Translations under genes and position numbers: made by a program
Part shown: one piece after another, positions 10,354 to 21,639 of the stretch
Layout: each line of letters starts with the position of its first letter
How positions within the stretch are numbered: the stretch's first letter is position 1
The notes under the pieces: model-generated
The model's database searches: none
What the model was told of the DNA's origin: nothing
The model's input: the letters and a program-made list of their open reading frames with translations, nothing else
NCBI RefSeq assembly: GCF_000775285.1
Contig: NZ_JJML01000026.1
Location: 1 to 56,150 of the forward strand
DNA from: Neosynechococcus sphagnicola sy1
GTDB taxonomy: Bacteria; Cyanobacteriota; Cyanobacteriia; Neosynechococcales; Neosynechococcaceae
Direction: 5' to 3'
Length of the DNA stretch: 56,150 bases

Positions 10354-10451
10354 TTGACTGACAAAAGTCCTGAAAGGCTGACGGCTTCGTTGCTCACCCG
10401 CACTTTCAGTGCAGGGCGGGGAAGGCGATCGCTGAAAGATTTGTCAGTCAA
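10354..10451. repeat. Small element with 12-bp perfect terminal inverted repeats
   Basis: TTGACTGACAAA (10354-10365) and its exact reverse complement TTTGTCAGTCAA (10440-10451) bound a 98-bp segment. Inside is a hairpin: CCC, GCACT-TTC-AGTGC, bulged A, GGG (about 10397-10419). A copy of GACTCCCAT lies just outside each end (starting at about 10341 and 10456). Inverted repeats inside a flanking direct repeat resemble a miniature mobile element, but the direct repeats are not immediately adjacent, and an RNA hairpin is possible. No other copy was seen in the window. Confidence 0.6.
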
Positions 10452-10478
10452 CCAGGACTCCCATACTATTTGGAGATT

Positions 10479-10910
10479 CTAGCTGGTCTTGTCAGACGTC
10501 AATATCTGGTAGGCCGCAATGTAATGGTCAAACTCATTCCACATTTCAATAATTTTCCCCTCTGAAAGTCTGAAAATTGAAATTCCTGTCAAATTCACTC
10601 TGTTACCATGGGGTTCCATATTCCAGAGTGTAGCTGTATTTAATCCAGTGATCAGCCAACGAACTACCACCTTCTCATTTTCTGCAATGAGGTCATCAAT
10701 CCGCATATTCAGATCTGAAAAGGCGTTGCGAATATTGGCTATATCAATTTTGAGTGCTGACCTACCGCCTGTTTCCCCTCCCGTGATCGGGGACATGGTA
10801 TGACGAACTATGTGCGGGTCAACTAGAGTTTCTAAAAGATCAAGATTACCTAAATTCCAAATTTCCTCAATATAACGACGTACAATCTGTTTATTTTCAG
10901 TTAATGTCAT
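10479..10910 (-). CDS. SnoaL-like ester cyclase / polyketide cyclase family protein
   Basis: Protein of 143 aa with the alpha+beta-barrel SnoaL-like fold. The opening ENKQIVRRYIEEIWNLGNLD is the usual start of the family, followed by LVDPHIVRHTM, a Gly-rich loop, AENEKVVVRWLITG, and the closing GKIIEMWNEFDHYIAAYQI. Full-length for the family. These proteins act on diverse or unknown small molecules; substrate cannot be read from sequence. It is a single gene with intergenic DNA on both sides and an upstream region rich in A/T. Confidence 0.85.
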   Translation of the reverse strand: MTLTENKQIVRRYIEEIWNLGNLDLLETLVDPHIVRHTMSPITGGETGGRSALKIDIANIRNAFSDLNMRIDDLIAENEKVVVRWLITGLNTATLWNMEPHGNRVNLTGISIFRLSEGKIIEMWNEFDHYIAAYQILTSDKTS

Positions 10911-11443
10911 TAATTATTTCCCTCTCGCCCACTCAACATCAACAAAGCCAAAAACGTCTCACTACAAAAGGGTAGCGCCATGGTAACCAACGGCTAAACA
11001 CTCACTCAGCTAAGTTATTCGTGGAAAGTCTGGGAGTAGCGACAAAGTTGGAGGGCAAAGACCCAACTTAGAAAGTATCATCTATCCCAGAATCTAGTAA
11101 GCCTCATCACATAGGACTGCCCACCCAGAATGAACTGTTATAGCGGTTACTGAGCCAATGCTATACCGGCAAGATCTTGAAGTACTTGCTGTACAAAGCT
11201 TTAAAAAAAGTATTTTACTTCACCAAGCGCACAAGCAGTATAACAAAGCGCAGTAAATCATTATGCAGCAAAAACAGTTCCATGCTGCATTCAAGAGTAG
11301 CGCACCAGGGTCAATTGCCGCTTCTAGCACCAGAGGTAGTGACTTCAGTTCCTGAACTGTCACACCCCTAAGGGCATTGTTTTGGTTGGCATATAGTTTG
11401 TATGTATTGGTTTGATTCCCTTCACCGTGGGCAGCAGACGGTC
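10911..11443. other. Intergenic region, no supported gene
   Basis: 533 bases between the SnoaL-like gene and a small coiled-coil gene. A frame beginning ATG 11159 runs 32 codons to a TAA, then continues another 32 codons to TGA at about 11354. It has no recognisable similarity, so I treat it as non-coding or a decayed remnant. No strong hairpin with a T-run and no tRNA-like sequence were seen. Confidence 0.45.
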
Positions 11444-11725
11444 TTAACCCTGATCGCCGTTGCGGTTAACGAGCTGCTCAAGGATACGACGGTTCTCTGT
11501 CTGAAGTCCTCTGACTTCTGCCTGCATTTCTCGAATCTCTACACCTTGCCTTTGCAGCTCGGTGATGATTGCATGGGAGACATTGACGAGGCTCTCTACA
11601 GAGCCTTCTAGCCGCCCTATAGAGTGAGTATTTTGCTCACACACACTGGCGAGAGTGTTCACACTGCTTACAAGCCTGTCCAGCATTTCATCAGTCCATC
11701 TTTCAGTGGTCATCGTGGGTTGCAT
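11444..11725 (-). CDS. Small coiled-coil protein, conserved cyanobacterial type
   Basis: Protein of 93 aa (or 89 if it starts at the second ATG, MTTERWTDEMLDRL). After the opening helix come heptad-like stretches, SVNTLASVCEQNTHSIGRLE and EIREMQAEVRGLQTENRRI, typical of a coiled coil, with no membrane segment or catalytic motif. Similar short proteins starting T-x-ERWTDE-x-LD are common in cyanobacteria with no known function. GAGG lies directly at the first ATG, which fits the second ATG somewhat better. A copy of the AAAACCTGTAACAG repeat lies 15 bases upstream, a motif shared with the next small gene. Confidence 0.62.
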   Translation of the reverse strand: MQPTMTTERWTDEMLDRLVSSVNTLASVCEQNTHSIGRLEGSVESLVNVSHAIITELQRQGVEIREMQAEVRGLQTENRRILEQLVNRNGDQG

Positions 11726-11739
11726 CCTCTAGAGTATGA

Positions 11740-11825
11740 ATAAAACCTGTAACAGCTTTCTTTTTGAGAATTTGGAGTTTCAAAGGCTAATTGAACTATC
11801 AGAATATAAAACCTGTAACAGCTTT
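11740..11825. repeat. Two exact 20-bp direct repeats
   Basis: ATAAAACCTGTAACAGCTTT occurs at 11740-11759 and again at 11806-11825, 66 bases apart, with different flanks. The first copy lies just upstream of the coiled-coil gene. The second overlaps the last codons of the 81-aa gene (KAVTGF on the minus strand). Two 11-bp versions of the core lie at 12047-12057 and, inverted, at 12089-12099. Confidence 0.8.
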
Positions 11826-12044
11826 GATAAAGATTGTCGAGATGTTTTTTTGTCTCAAGATTATCTGTGAAATTTCAATAGCAGATTGTTGAGACATAAA
11901 TGGTATGAATTGATCAGGCATTCCCTGATTAACCCATATTTCTGTTAGTTGTTCACAACAGTTAATTACTGGATCTGGTAATCTAACAACACGGGTAGAA
12001 TAGGGGGCACGTTTACCACGCCCACCACGATATAAGCCAGTCAT
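11799..12044 (-). CDS. Small RGGRGKRAPY-type protein, putative DNA-binding
   Basis: Protein of 81 aa opening MTGLYRGGRGKRAPYSTRVV. This resembles a large cyanobacterial family of very short proteins with GGRGKxAPY followed by a strand of the type RVPxP and a helix (here VVRLPDPVINCCEQLTEIW). That layout suggests a ribbon-helix-helix-like DNA-binding protein, but this is inference. The C-terminal residues KAVTGFIF are encoded by a copy of the 20-bp repeat, so the natural C-terminus may have been changed by recombination. TTACAGGTTTT ends 2 bases before the ATG, leaving no room for a Shine-Dalgarno. Confidence 0.6.
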   Translation of the reverse strand: MTGLYRGGRGKRAPYSTRVVRLPDPVINCCEQLTEIWVNQGMPDQFIPFMSQQSAIEISQIILRQKNISTIFIKAVTGFIF

Positions 12045-12046
12045 AG

Positions 12047-12099
12047 AAAACCTGTAATAAGTAAATTACAGCATGATTACAATACATGTTACAGGTTTT
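12047..12099. promoter_or_regulatory. Inverted pair of AAAACCTGTAA motifs upstream of the 81-aa gene
   Basis: AAAACCTGTAA (12047-12057) and its exact reverse complement TTACAGGTTTT (12089-12099) are separated by 31 bases, immediately upstream of the small gene that starts at 12044. The same core is repeated at 11742-11752 and 11808-11818. The arrangement suits an operator for self-regulation; no experimental support is visible in sequence alone. Confidence 0.45.
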
Positions 12100-12125
12100 G
12101 TTAAATTATTCATTAAGCTAGAAAC

Positions 12126-12388
12126 TCAGAAAGATTCCTGTTCCCACGTCACAATCACACCAATTGACTCATAAGCCTTCTCAACCATGTCTCTAAAGCC
12201 GCTTGTATAGCCTCCAAACAGGTGAATACGAGGCTTCTTGCTCTTAAGGTACTGAGCAACAACAAGACTTTTGCACCGTCCTTCCAGTCGGTTACATGCT
12301 TGATTTCGATCACATGCTCATCTGTCACCAGGTCAATGAAACCAACAGGCGTTTCTACCTCTCTTTCTCCCCCTTCCCTGCTCTGTAG
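12126..12388 (-). pseudogene. Remnant of a PD-(D/E)XK nuclease-like domain protein
   Basis: No start codon and at least one frameshift, but the residue pattern is clear. The first frame reads GEREVETPVGFIDLVTDEHV then IEIKHVTDWKDGAK. The second frame continues VAQYLKSKKPRIHLFGGYTS and ends GVIVTWEQESF with stop TGA at 12126-12128. The D...E-x-K pattern (GFIDLV, IEIK) is the PD-(D/E)XK nuclease core seen at the C-terminus of many cyanobacterial KilA-N/BRO-like proteins. The N-terminal part is missing. The shift here needs one added base, unlike the removable extra bases elsewhere, so I read this as true decay. Confidence 0.75.
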
Positions 12389-12581
12389 GGAAACTTAAAT
12401 CATTCGTTCTGACTCAATAACGATTTCTGATGTAACCATGATTCCTTGCCTTGATAGTTGGTTAGTACAGTCCTGGCAGATGCGAACATCTGAACCCTAA
12501 CGCCTATCAGTGTGGTGGGTGGTTGATCATAGCTGTTCCTCATAACATCAGTCGTTAAATTCTTCTTGGGTGACGGTAACG

Positions 12582-13756
12582 TTACCTGCTGCGATCGCAA
12601 AACTGCAATGACTGCGCTTGTTGCAGAGGTGTCTCCACGTCCTGGATGGTGGGAAACACCCGCAGTACGGATGAAACCACTGATACCTGTACCCGCGTAC
12701 CCACTGACAGGGGCATGCCTGCTGTCGTGCGGGCATGAAACTCTCGACCGCAGCGACTAATCAGACAGTAGCAATGCTCTCGACCTAAAAACTGGCGATC
12801 GCGAATCACGACCGTCGCCGCTGCATCGGGTTCTAGTAATACCTCTTCCTGCCGAATCATCAGTTCCCCAGCGGTGACTGAGGGGAGCGGATTCTCGATA
12901 CGATTGTTGTGCCCCACAGTCAGACGCTGAATTGGAAATCCTCCTATCTCGGGTTCCCAGCGATCTCCGTGACAGCGAACCGGCAAAAAACTTGGCCTGG
13001 GTGACAAACTCGGCCACAAACCGGGAGGCAGGTTCTCTGTAGATCGTTTCTGGGGTGTCCAGTTGCTCTAAATGCCCCTGGCGCATGACCGCCACCTGAT
13101 CGGAAATCGAGAGAGCTTCTTCCTGGTCATGGGTGACAAAAATTCCAGAGGTGCCCGTTGCCTTGAGAATGTCGCGGATTTCCTGACGTAGGCGCAAACG
13201 GATCTGCACATCTAGATTGCTCAGAGGTTCATCCAGCAGGATCAGGCTGGGTTGGGGAGCAAGGGCACGGGCAAGAGCCACCCGCTGTTGCTGACCTCCT
13301 GAGAGTTCGTGGGGATAGCGATGTTCTAACCCCTCTAGGCCAACACGGGCGATCGCGGCTGTGGTGAGTTGTTGCACGTTGTCGGGGGGGGTAACGGCGG
13401 CTATGACCCCGTGGCCGATGCTTGAGGCCAAAGGCAACATTCTCAAGTACCGTTAGATGGGGAAACAGTGCGTAGTCTTGAAAGACAATGCCCACGTCCC
13501 GTTGTTCCGGTGGTACCCAGCAGTCCTCTCCAGCAACCCTCTGTCCTGCCAAGCAAATGGTTCCCGTTTGGGGAGCCTCCAACCCTGCAATCAAGCGTAA
13601 CAGCGTGGTTTTGCCACAGCCCGAAGGGCCTAAGAGACCGAGTAAATCTCCTTGGCGCAGTTCCAGTGTTAGCCCATGGACGGCGGCTTGCGCTGTGCGA
13701 GGAAACTGCTTACTCACCTGATCCACTTGCAGAATCAGTGGTTGGCTGCTGGGCAT
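12582..13756 (-). CDS. futC: Fe(III) ABC transporter ATP-binding protein (two extra bases)
   Basis: Cytoplasmic ATPase of a ferric iron importer (FbpC/FutC type). Walker A is GPSGCGKTT, the Q-loop region VFQDYALFPHLTVLENVAFG, the signature LSGGQQQRVALARAL, Walker B LILLDEPLSNLD and the switch His in THDQEEAL. A C-terminal TOBE-like part (ELMIRQEEVLLEPDA) follows. The frame breaks at the G8 run 13384-13391 and the A6 run 12985-12990; one base fewer at each gives 390 aa. I place the start at ATG 13756 (MPSSQPLILQVDQVSKQF); the frame is open to 13861. It is divergent from futB. The neighbouring permease and binding protein support iron as substrate. Confidence 0.85.
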
Positions 13757-13916
13757 TGTGCCTGGGTTATCGGGCTTGGTAGTGGGGCGATCGCGGCTAG
13801 CATTATGATGGTTGGGTTGAAGTGCTTGTTGCAAACTAAAATCAGTAATCTTCCCAGACATCTCTCAGACTTTTGCTAATTTTTCTTATTAGTTATTCTA
13901 AGGTTAATCCGTCTGT

Positions 13917-15588
13917 ATGCAAGATTTCTACAAACGTATCATCCAGCCACTGGGACAAGACCGTTACAGTGCTTGGACGATGCTAGTGATGGCGATCGCG
14001 GTGCTGATTTCCCTGCCCGTTCTCACCGTCTTAAGTGGCATTTTCCGGGATACTGGAGCCATCTGGCAGCACCTCGCTGCCACGGTCTTGGCCACTTACA
14101 TCACCAATTCCCTGGGTCTGATGGTGGGGGTGGGGCTGGGTGTCGTCCTGATAGGGACGGGAACCGCTTGGCTGGTAACCATGTGTCGATTTCCAGGACG
14201 ATGGATGTTCGAATGGGGCTTACTCTTGCCCCTGGCAGCTCCAGCCTACATCCTGGCCTATACCTACACGGAACTATTGGAATTCTATGGCCCGGTGCAG
14301 ACAAGCCTGCGAGGGTGGTTTGGTTGGCAGAGTGTTCAAGATTACTGGTTCCCCGATATTCGTTCCCTTTGGGGGGCGATCGCCCTACTGACCTTGACCC
14401 TCTATCCCTATGTCTATCTCCTGGTACGGACTGCCTTTTTGTCTCAGTCAGCCTCGACTTTAGAAGCCTGTCGGATGTTGGGCTGTGGTCCCTGGCAGAG
14501 TTTTCTGATCGTGGCACTGCCCCTCGCCCGTCCAGCCATTATGGCTGGGTTATCCTTGGCATTGATGGAAACGTTGAATGACTATGGAACCGTCCAGTAT
14601 TTTGCCGTTGATACCTTCACCACTGGCATCTATCGCACCTGGTTTGGCATGGGGGAACAACAGGCAGCTTCCCAACTCTCGGCGTTTTTACTGCTGTTTA
14701 TTTTGGCGCTGGTGTTGCTAGAGCGGGGAGCTCGGGGACAGGCCCAGTACTATCAAACTGCCCCACATCGCCAACCACTGGCGGCTTATTCGCTGCGGGG
14801 ATGGCGGGCGATCGCTGCTCAGCTAGCCTGTTTTCTCCCCATTGGACTGGGGCTTCTTTTCCCTGGGGCAATTTTGCTGCAAATGACTCTGGAAAACTGG
14901 AGTCAAACCTTCAATGAAGAATTCTGGGGATTTGCCTACAACAGCTTACTTCTGGCATTGCTAACTGCCGGAATTGCAGTGGCGATCGCACTCCTGATGG
15001 CCTATGGTTTGCGACTGCAACCAAATCTGGGGATGCGTCTGGCGACTCAAGTCGCCGCCATGGGATATGCCGTCCCCGGTTCAGTGATTGCCGTCGGCAT
15101 TCTGGTACCTGTTGGCGGACTGGACAATGCCATCGATGCCTGGATGAGGTCAACCTGGGGAATTTCCAGCGGTCTATTGCTCAGTGGCACAATCGCAGCC
15201 CTTGTGTTTGCCTATTTAGTGCGATTCTTGGCCGTTTCCTTCAGCACCATTGATGCCAGTTTAACGAAGATCAAACCGAGTTTGGATGATGCAGCTCGCA
15301 GCTTAGGGCACAGCCCACTCAGTACCTTAGTCCGTATCCATGCGCCCCTCATGGGACGGGGCTTGTTGACTGCGGTAACTCTGGGTTTTTGTGGATGTGA
15401 TGAAGGAATTACCCGCCACCCTCATTATTCGCCCCTTTAACTTCGATACCCTAGCCGTGCGAGTCTATAGTCTGGCAGCCGATGAGCGGCTAGCCGAGGC
15501 TTCCGGAGCAGCCTTGGCAATTGTTCTTGTGGGCTTGATACCCGTAATTCTGTTGAATCTCAGATGGGCAGACTCACCCAGGAAGTAA
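13917..15588 (+). CDS. futB: Fe(III) ABC transporter permease (one extra base)
   Basis: Inner-membrane permease of the FbpB/FutB type with two fused BPD_transp_1 domains and about 12 membrane helices. The two EAA loops that contact the ATPase are EACRMLGCGPWQSFLIVALP and DAARSLGHSPLSTLVRIHAP. The frame breaks in the T5 run 15386-15390; one base fewer restores TLGFVDVMKELPATLIIRPF and 556 aa, a normal length. The conserved ending DVMKELPATLIIRPFNFDTL fits this family. The start at 13917 is 160 bases from the divergent futC start. Confidence 0.88.
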
Positions 15589-15640
15589 GGTGTCAGCATT
15601 AAGAGCACTGGTTTTGACGCTAGTGATAAAGTCTTGAGGT

Positions 15641-15655
15641 GTCTGGTAGCCAGAC
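15641..15655 (+). terminator. Short hairpin after futB
   Basis: GTCTGG-TAG-CCAGAC, a perfect 6-bp stem with a 3-base loop about 50 bases after the futB stop and between two convergent genes. No T-run follows on either strand, so it is at best a weak terminator. Confidence 0.3.
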
Positions 15656-15766
15656 TTGAAGAAAACTTAAGAATAAGGACTAAAACCCTTACATAATATG
15701 ACTTATAGCGTCTGATAACGAATCCGAAGACCAGCGACCATCTGTTCTATCTGCTCTGTTAACCCT

Positions 15767-16792
15767 TCAATGAATTACCTCAACAATCTGCTGCTCAAAT
15801 TTACTTTTGGGGATGACTGGGTTGTATTTAATAATGATTGATGCAGCAGGTAAATTCATTTTTACGGCTTCAACATTTGCCAAGGATTCCAACAAAGATT
15901 GTAACTGCATAGCATAGGATTCACGATGGTATAAATTTGAAATCCACAATCGAATCCTTCCAGGAGTATGGTGCATAATTCTATAATCATCTTCTGACTT
16001 TCTGGAATTTAGCAGACGCTTTACATATACCTCTGATTTCTGTCTTGCCTTTATAGAAACTGAGAAGCCTTCTTTTTCCTCTAAATAGTTTAGTAGATCC
16101 ACGAGGAAATTCTGAATTAATACCAATCGTCTTCGCTCGATCAAATCTTCGATGACATTATAATTATCAATGGAATGAAGGGCATCGCGAATATTAATAT
16201 AAAATGCCGATAACTGATTGCGACTACTTTTTATTTCTTCTTCAAAATGATAAAGAGAAACTGATTCAAATCCTGTAAAAATAGATTTGGATTCTTCTAT
16301 AAAACTTGTTGGGCTTAAGCCTTCTACAAACCTCAGTCCCAGCGCTCTTTGCTCTGAAAAAGAAAAATAGAATGCCTCTTCTGAACTAAACTCATCGGAA
16401 TTAGCAAAGGTCTCAGAGATTTTGCGAGCCAGCTCGATGACCCTTTTATCCCTTGTGTAGGGACCGTAGCGGTATATAATAAGCGACCATCCGAAATAGA
16501 TGACAATCACATAGAGAATTTCTAGAGCTTCTGAAGAAAATCCAGCATAGCATTCAGAATCTTTGTTTTCTAAAGTCTTAGTCTGTTTTCCAGATAAATA
16601 TCTATAAAGACTAGATTGTAGTTCTTCCGCAGCTAATATAAATGGATTTACATAGAGGGCAGCATTTTTGTCCCGCTCTCTTTCTTCTTCCTTTTGCTCT
16701 TTTTCTCGCCAGATTAAAACTGTCCAAAAGGCTGTACATACACCTGATATAATCGACAATAACAAGCCAATTTGAATAGATTCCATGGCCAT
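15767..16792 (-). CDS. Membrane-anchored protein with C-terminal HMA_2-like domain
   Basis: Protein of 341 aa. Residues 6-28 form one membrane helix (IGLLLSIISGVCTAFWTVLI), then a charged KEQKEEERERD segment. The middle is helical, with no motif I recognise, apart from a second hydrophobic stretch (ALEILYVIVIYFGWSLIIY, about residue 90). The last 70 residues, HHTPGRIRLWISNLYHRESY then VEAVKMNLPAASIIIKYNP, look like the HMA_2 ferredoxin-like fold seen in cyanobacterial membrane proteins; the CxxC of true heavy-metal domains is absent. It lies between futB and futA and is much more A/T-rich than its neighbours, suggesting a different origin. A metal link is only inference from position. Confidence 0.6.
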   Translation of the reverse strand: MAMESIQIGLLLSIISGVCTAFWTVLIWREKEQKEEERERDKNAALYVNPFILAAEELQSSLYRYLSGKQTKTLENKDSECYAGFSSEALEILYVIVIYFGWSLIIYRYGPYTRDKRVIELARKISETFANSDEFSSEEAFYFSFSEQRALGLRFVEGLSPTSFIEESKSIFTGFESVSLYHFEEEIKSSRNQLSAFYINIRDALHSIDNYNVIEDLIERRRLVLIQNFLVDLLNYLEEKEGFSVSIKARQKSEVYVKRLLNSRKSEDDYRIMHHTPGRIRLWISNLYHRESYAMQLQSLLESLANVEAVKMNLPAASIIIKYNPVIPKSKFEQQIVEVIH

Positions 16793-17020
16793 CTACCCCG
16801 TTTAATTATATTTTTAGTATATAGAAATAACAGCTCCTTAATACATGAAATATAGTGAAATCACTTACTAGAATGGTGTTTGAGAGTGTACCCCAGCGCA
16901 AGCAACCCTATAGTTCCCTAACCAGTAAGGTCTGAGTTACTACTGAGTGGGTGACGGAGAGCCTAGAATCCTGTTAAGACAAGGCTCACAGCACTCAAGC
17001 GCTTTTTATGGCGCTTCAGG

Positions 17021-18075
17021 TTATTTCCAACCGGCTCGATCCATGATCTTCAGCGCTTCAGCGTTGTTACGGCCAAAAACCGCAGCGTTGAGTGGGTCGG
17101 CCTTGAAGGTGCCTAAACTGGCAAGTACCGGATCAACGGTGACTCCAGAGATCACTGGATATTCGTAATTCCCATTGGCAAAGATTGCCTGGGCTTCCCG
17201 GCTGACGAGATAGTCTAGCAAACGAATTGCCGCTGCCCGGTTCGGTGCATTTTTAACAACCCCACCGCCACTGATGTTAACGTGAGTGCCGCGATCGCCC
17301 TGATTGGGAAAAAACGACACCAATTTTAGCGGCAATGGCTCGATCCTCTGCTTTTTGAGACTTGGCTAACCGAACCACATAGTAAGTATTCACAAAGGTC
17401 AGATCAGCCAAGCCCGAAGCCACCGCTTTGATCTGGGACGTATCATTGCCTTCCGGAGGACGGGCAAAGTTAGCCACCAGTCCCCGTGCCCAAGCTTCCG
17501 TCTTCCCAGCCCCGTTCGCCGCCAGAATTGAACCCGTCAAAGATTGGTTGTATACGTTATTAGAAGAGCGGCAGATGAAGCGACCTTTCCACTTGGGGTT
17601 GGCAACTGCTTCGTAGGTGGAGAGTTCGGCAGGCTTAATCCGAGCTTTGTTATAGACAATGATCCGTGCCCGTTTTGAGAGGCCAAACCAATAGCCGTTC
17701 GGTTCCCGCAGACTAGCCGGAATTGCGGATTGCAGGATCTGCGATTGTATGGGCTGGAGAAGACCAGCGGACTGTGCCCGCCAGAGATTCCCAGCATCAA
17801 CGGTGATCAACAGATCGGCAGGGGTATTAGCCCCTTCACTTTTGATGCGCTCAATCAGCTTGTCAGCCTCGGCTTGGACAATATTGACCTTAATTCCGGT
17901 CTTGCGGGTGAAATTCTCGTAGAGCGCTTTATCTGTATCGTAATGACGTGCCGAGTAGAGGTTGACGACACGACTAGCTTGGGCGTTGCCCACAGGGGGA
18001 CGACCCAACTGATCCGCGGCAACCGCCGCCATTGCTGCCCCAGAGGCTAAAAAAACCACGTCTCGAAATTTGCAT
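17021..18075 (-). CDS. futA: Fe(III) ABC transporter substrate-binding protein (two extra bases)
   Basis: Periplasmic ferric-iron binding protein of the FutA/FbpA family, partner of futB and futC nearby. [20 protein letters not shown] opens the mature protein. The C-terminal part has [20 protein letters not shown] and [13 protein letters not shown]. The frame breaks at the A6 run 17309-17314 and the A7 run 18049-18055. Correcting the second gives a start at ATG 18075, [20 protein letters not shown], a twin-arginine (Tat) signal; uncorrected reading hides it. The repaired length is 350 aa. Tyr residues expected for iron binding (TYYVVRL, NYEYPV) are present. Upstream A/T-rich DNA may hold a Fur site. 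Confidence 0.87.
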
Positions 18076-18587
18076 TGCCGATCCAACTTGCTCCTGTGTA
18101 ATCGCAACAACCTCAAGAACAGTTCAGCCAGAACCTGTCCTTAAAGTATTTACCTTATTGAGATTAATTACTAATTGGTAGGTTAAAGTAATCCAAAATT
18201 TTGTCAAGACTATAACCTGATCGGCATTCACTTTTCCCAGTTGATTACCGTGCTGTCAGGGTTTCACATCTTCATATGCGGTTTGGATGCGCAACAGCTT
18301 AGTGATCTAGAGAGTGATCTAGTGGCCTGTCAATTTTCTATTTGTGGATCAAGACCCTTGAGCCGAAGGCGGGCATCAGCTGATGTGAATTGCCCATCGA
18401 CTGAATTTCTGCGATTGATTACCCTCAAATGTACCTAGGCTGAGGTTATAGAGATGACAGCGTATACATTTCCTGTGGGCACTCCGGTTAGCCGTTGCGT
18501 CCTCTGTTTAGATACTATTTACCTCCGACCGACCTAGTTCCAAAGGAACGGCTCAGCCTCAGGTTGGCATCATCCCCATAGATGCAC
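18076..18587. other. Intergenic region upstream of futA, no supported gene
   Basis: 512 bases between the starts/ends of futA and ssb. ATTGAGATTAATTACTAAT (18157-18175) is an A/T-rich, partly symmetric sequence about 90 bases before the futA start and could be an iron-box-like site; the match is weak. GTTCC-AAA-GGAAC (18537-18549) is a small hairpin some 40 bases beyond the ssb stop without a T-run. Short open frames in between show no recognisable protein pattern. Confidence 0.4.
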
Positions 18588-18950
18588 CTAAAATTCATCA
18601 TCCGGGGTTGATCCCGCACTGGCCTCTTGATCTCGCTTTGACCCTAGCAACTCTAGCCGTTCTACCCGAATCACTGGCTTTGAGCGGCTGGCACCTGTAC
18701 TGCGGTCTTTCCAATGTTCAAACTTCAAGGCGCCTGAGATGCCAATCTGACTCCCCTTGCGGACGTAGTTAGCGGCAACTTCTGCCTGTTTACCCCAGAG
18801 TTCTAGATTAAACCAGTCAGGTTGCTCATTGTTGCGGCTTTGGCGGTTCACCGCTAGGGTGAGGTTACAGACTACACTCCCGGACTCAAAGTATTTAACA
18901 TCTGGGTCTCCACCCACTCGCCCGACCAGAGTTACATGATTGAGGCTCAT
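18588..18950 (-). CDS. ssb: Single-stranded DNA-binding protein
   Basis: SSB of 120 aa, binding ssDNA during replication and repair. The OB-fold opens MSLNHVTLVGRVGGDPDVKY and continues with VCNLTLAVNR, PDWFNLELWGKQAEVAANYV and KGSQIGISGALKFEHW. The C-terminus is short and acidic, ending DDEF, like the protein-interaction tail of bacterial SSB. Length is normal for the shorter cyanobacterial SSBs. It is divergent from the thiC leader, with 143 bases between the ssb start and the riboswitch. Confidence 0.93.
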   Translation of the reverse strand: MSLNHVTLVGRVGGDPDVKYFESGSVVCNLTLAVNRQSRNNEQPDWFNLELWGKQAEVAANYVRKGSQIGISGALKFEHWKDRSTGASRSKPVIRVERLELLGSKRDQEASAGSTPDDEF

Positions 18951-19014
18951 ATATCGTCCGCACTGAAGGTCAGCAACTCTACTTTATCGGAATTGATTGC
19001 AGGCTGGACAGTGA

Positions 19015-21452
<2,438 letters not shown>

Positions 21453-21639
21453 GGCATCGATTGTCAATTCCCAACCTAGAGTATCCAAGATGGGACTAAG
21501 TTAGGATATGATTGATCTTCTGGATTCTAAATTTCTTAAAATATTTTTAGAAGCCCCCCGGCTTTAGCCTGCGGACTTTAAGGGTGATGCAGGCAATACG
21601 GACAACCACGACGGAGATAGCTAGCAGGAAACAATTAGC

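Noticed and set aside
11159-11356. Possible small gene starting at 11159
   Set aside because: Interrupted by TAA after 32 codons, no recognised similarity, no ribosome binding site. It could be a remnant but cannot be supported.
12400-12600. 66-codon minus-strand frame
   Set aside because: It overlaps the end of futC and has no family pattern; probably chance.
18241-18438. 65-codon plus-strand frame between futA and ssb
   Set aside because: Starts with a non-ATG codon and shows no domain pattern; intergenic noise is more likely.
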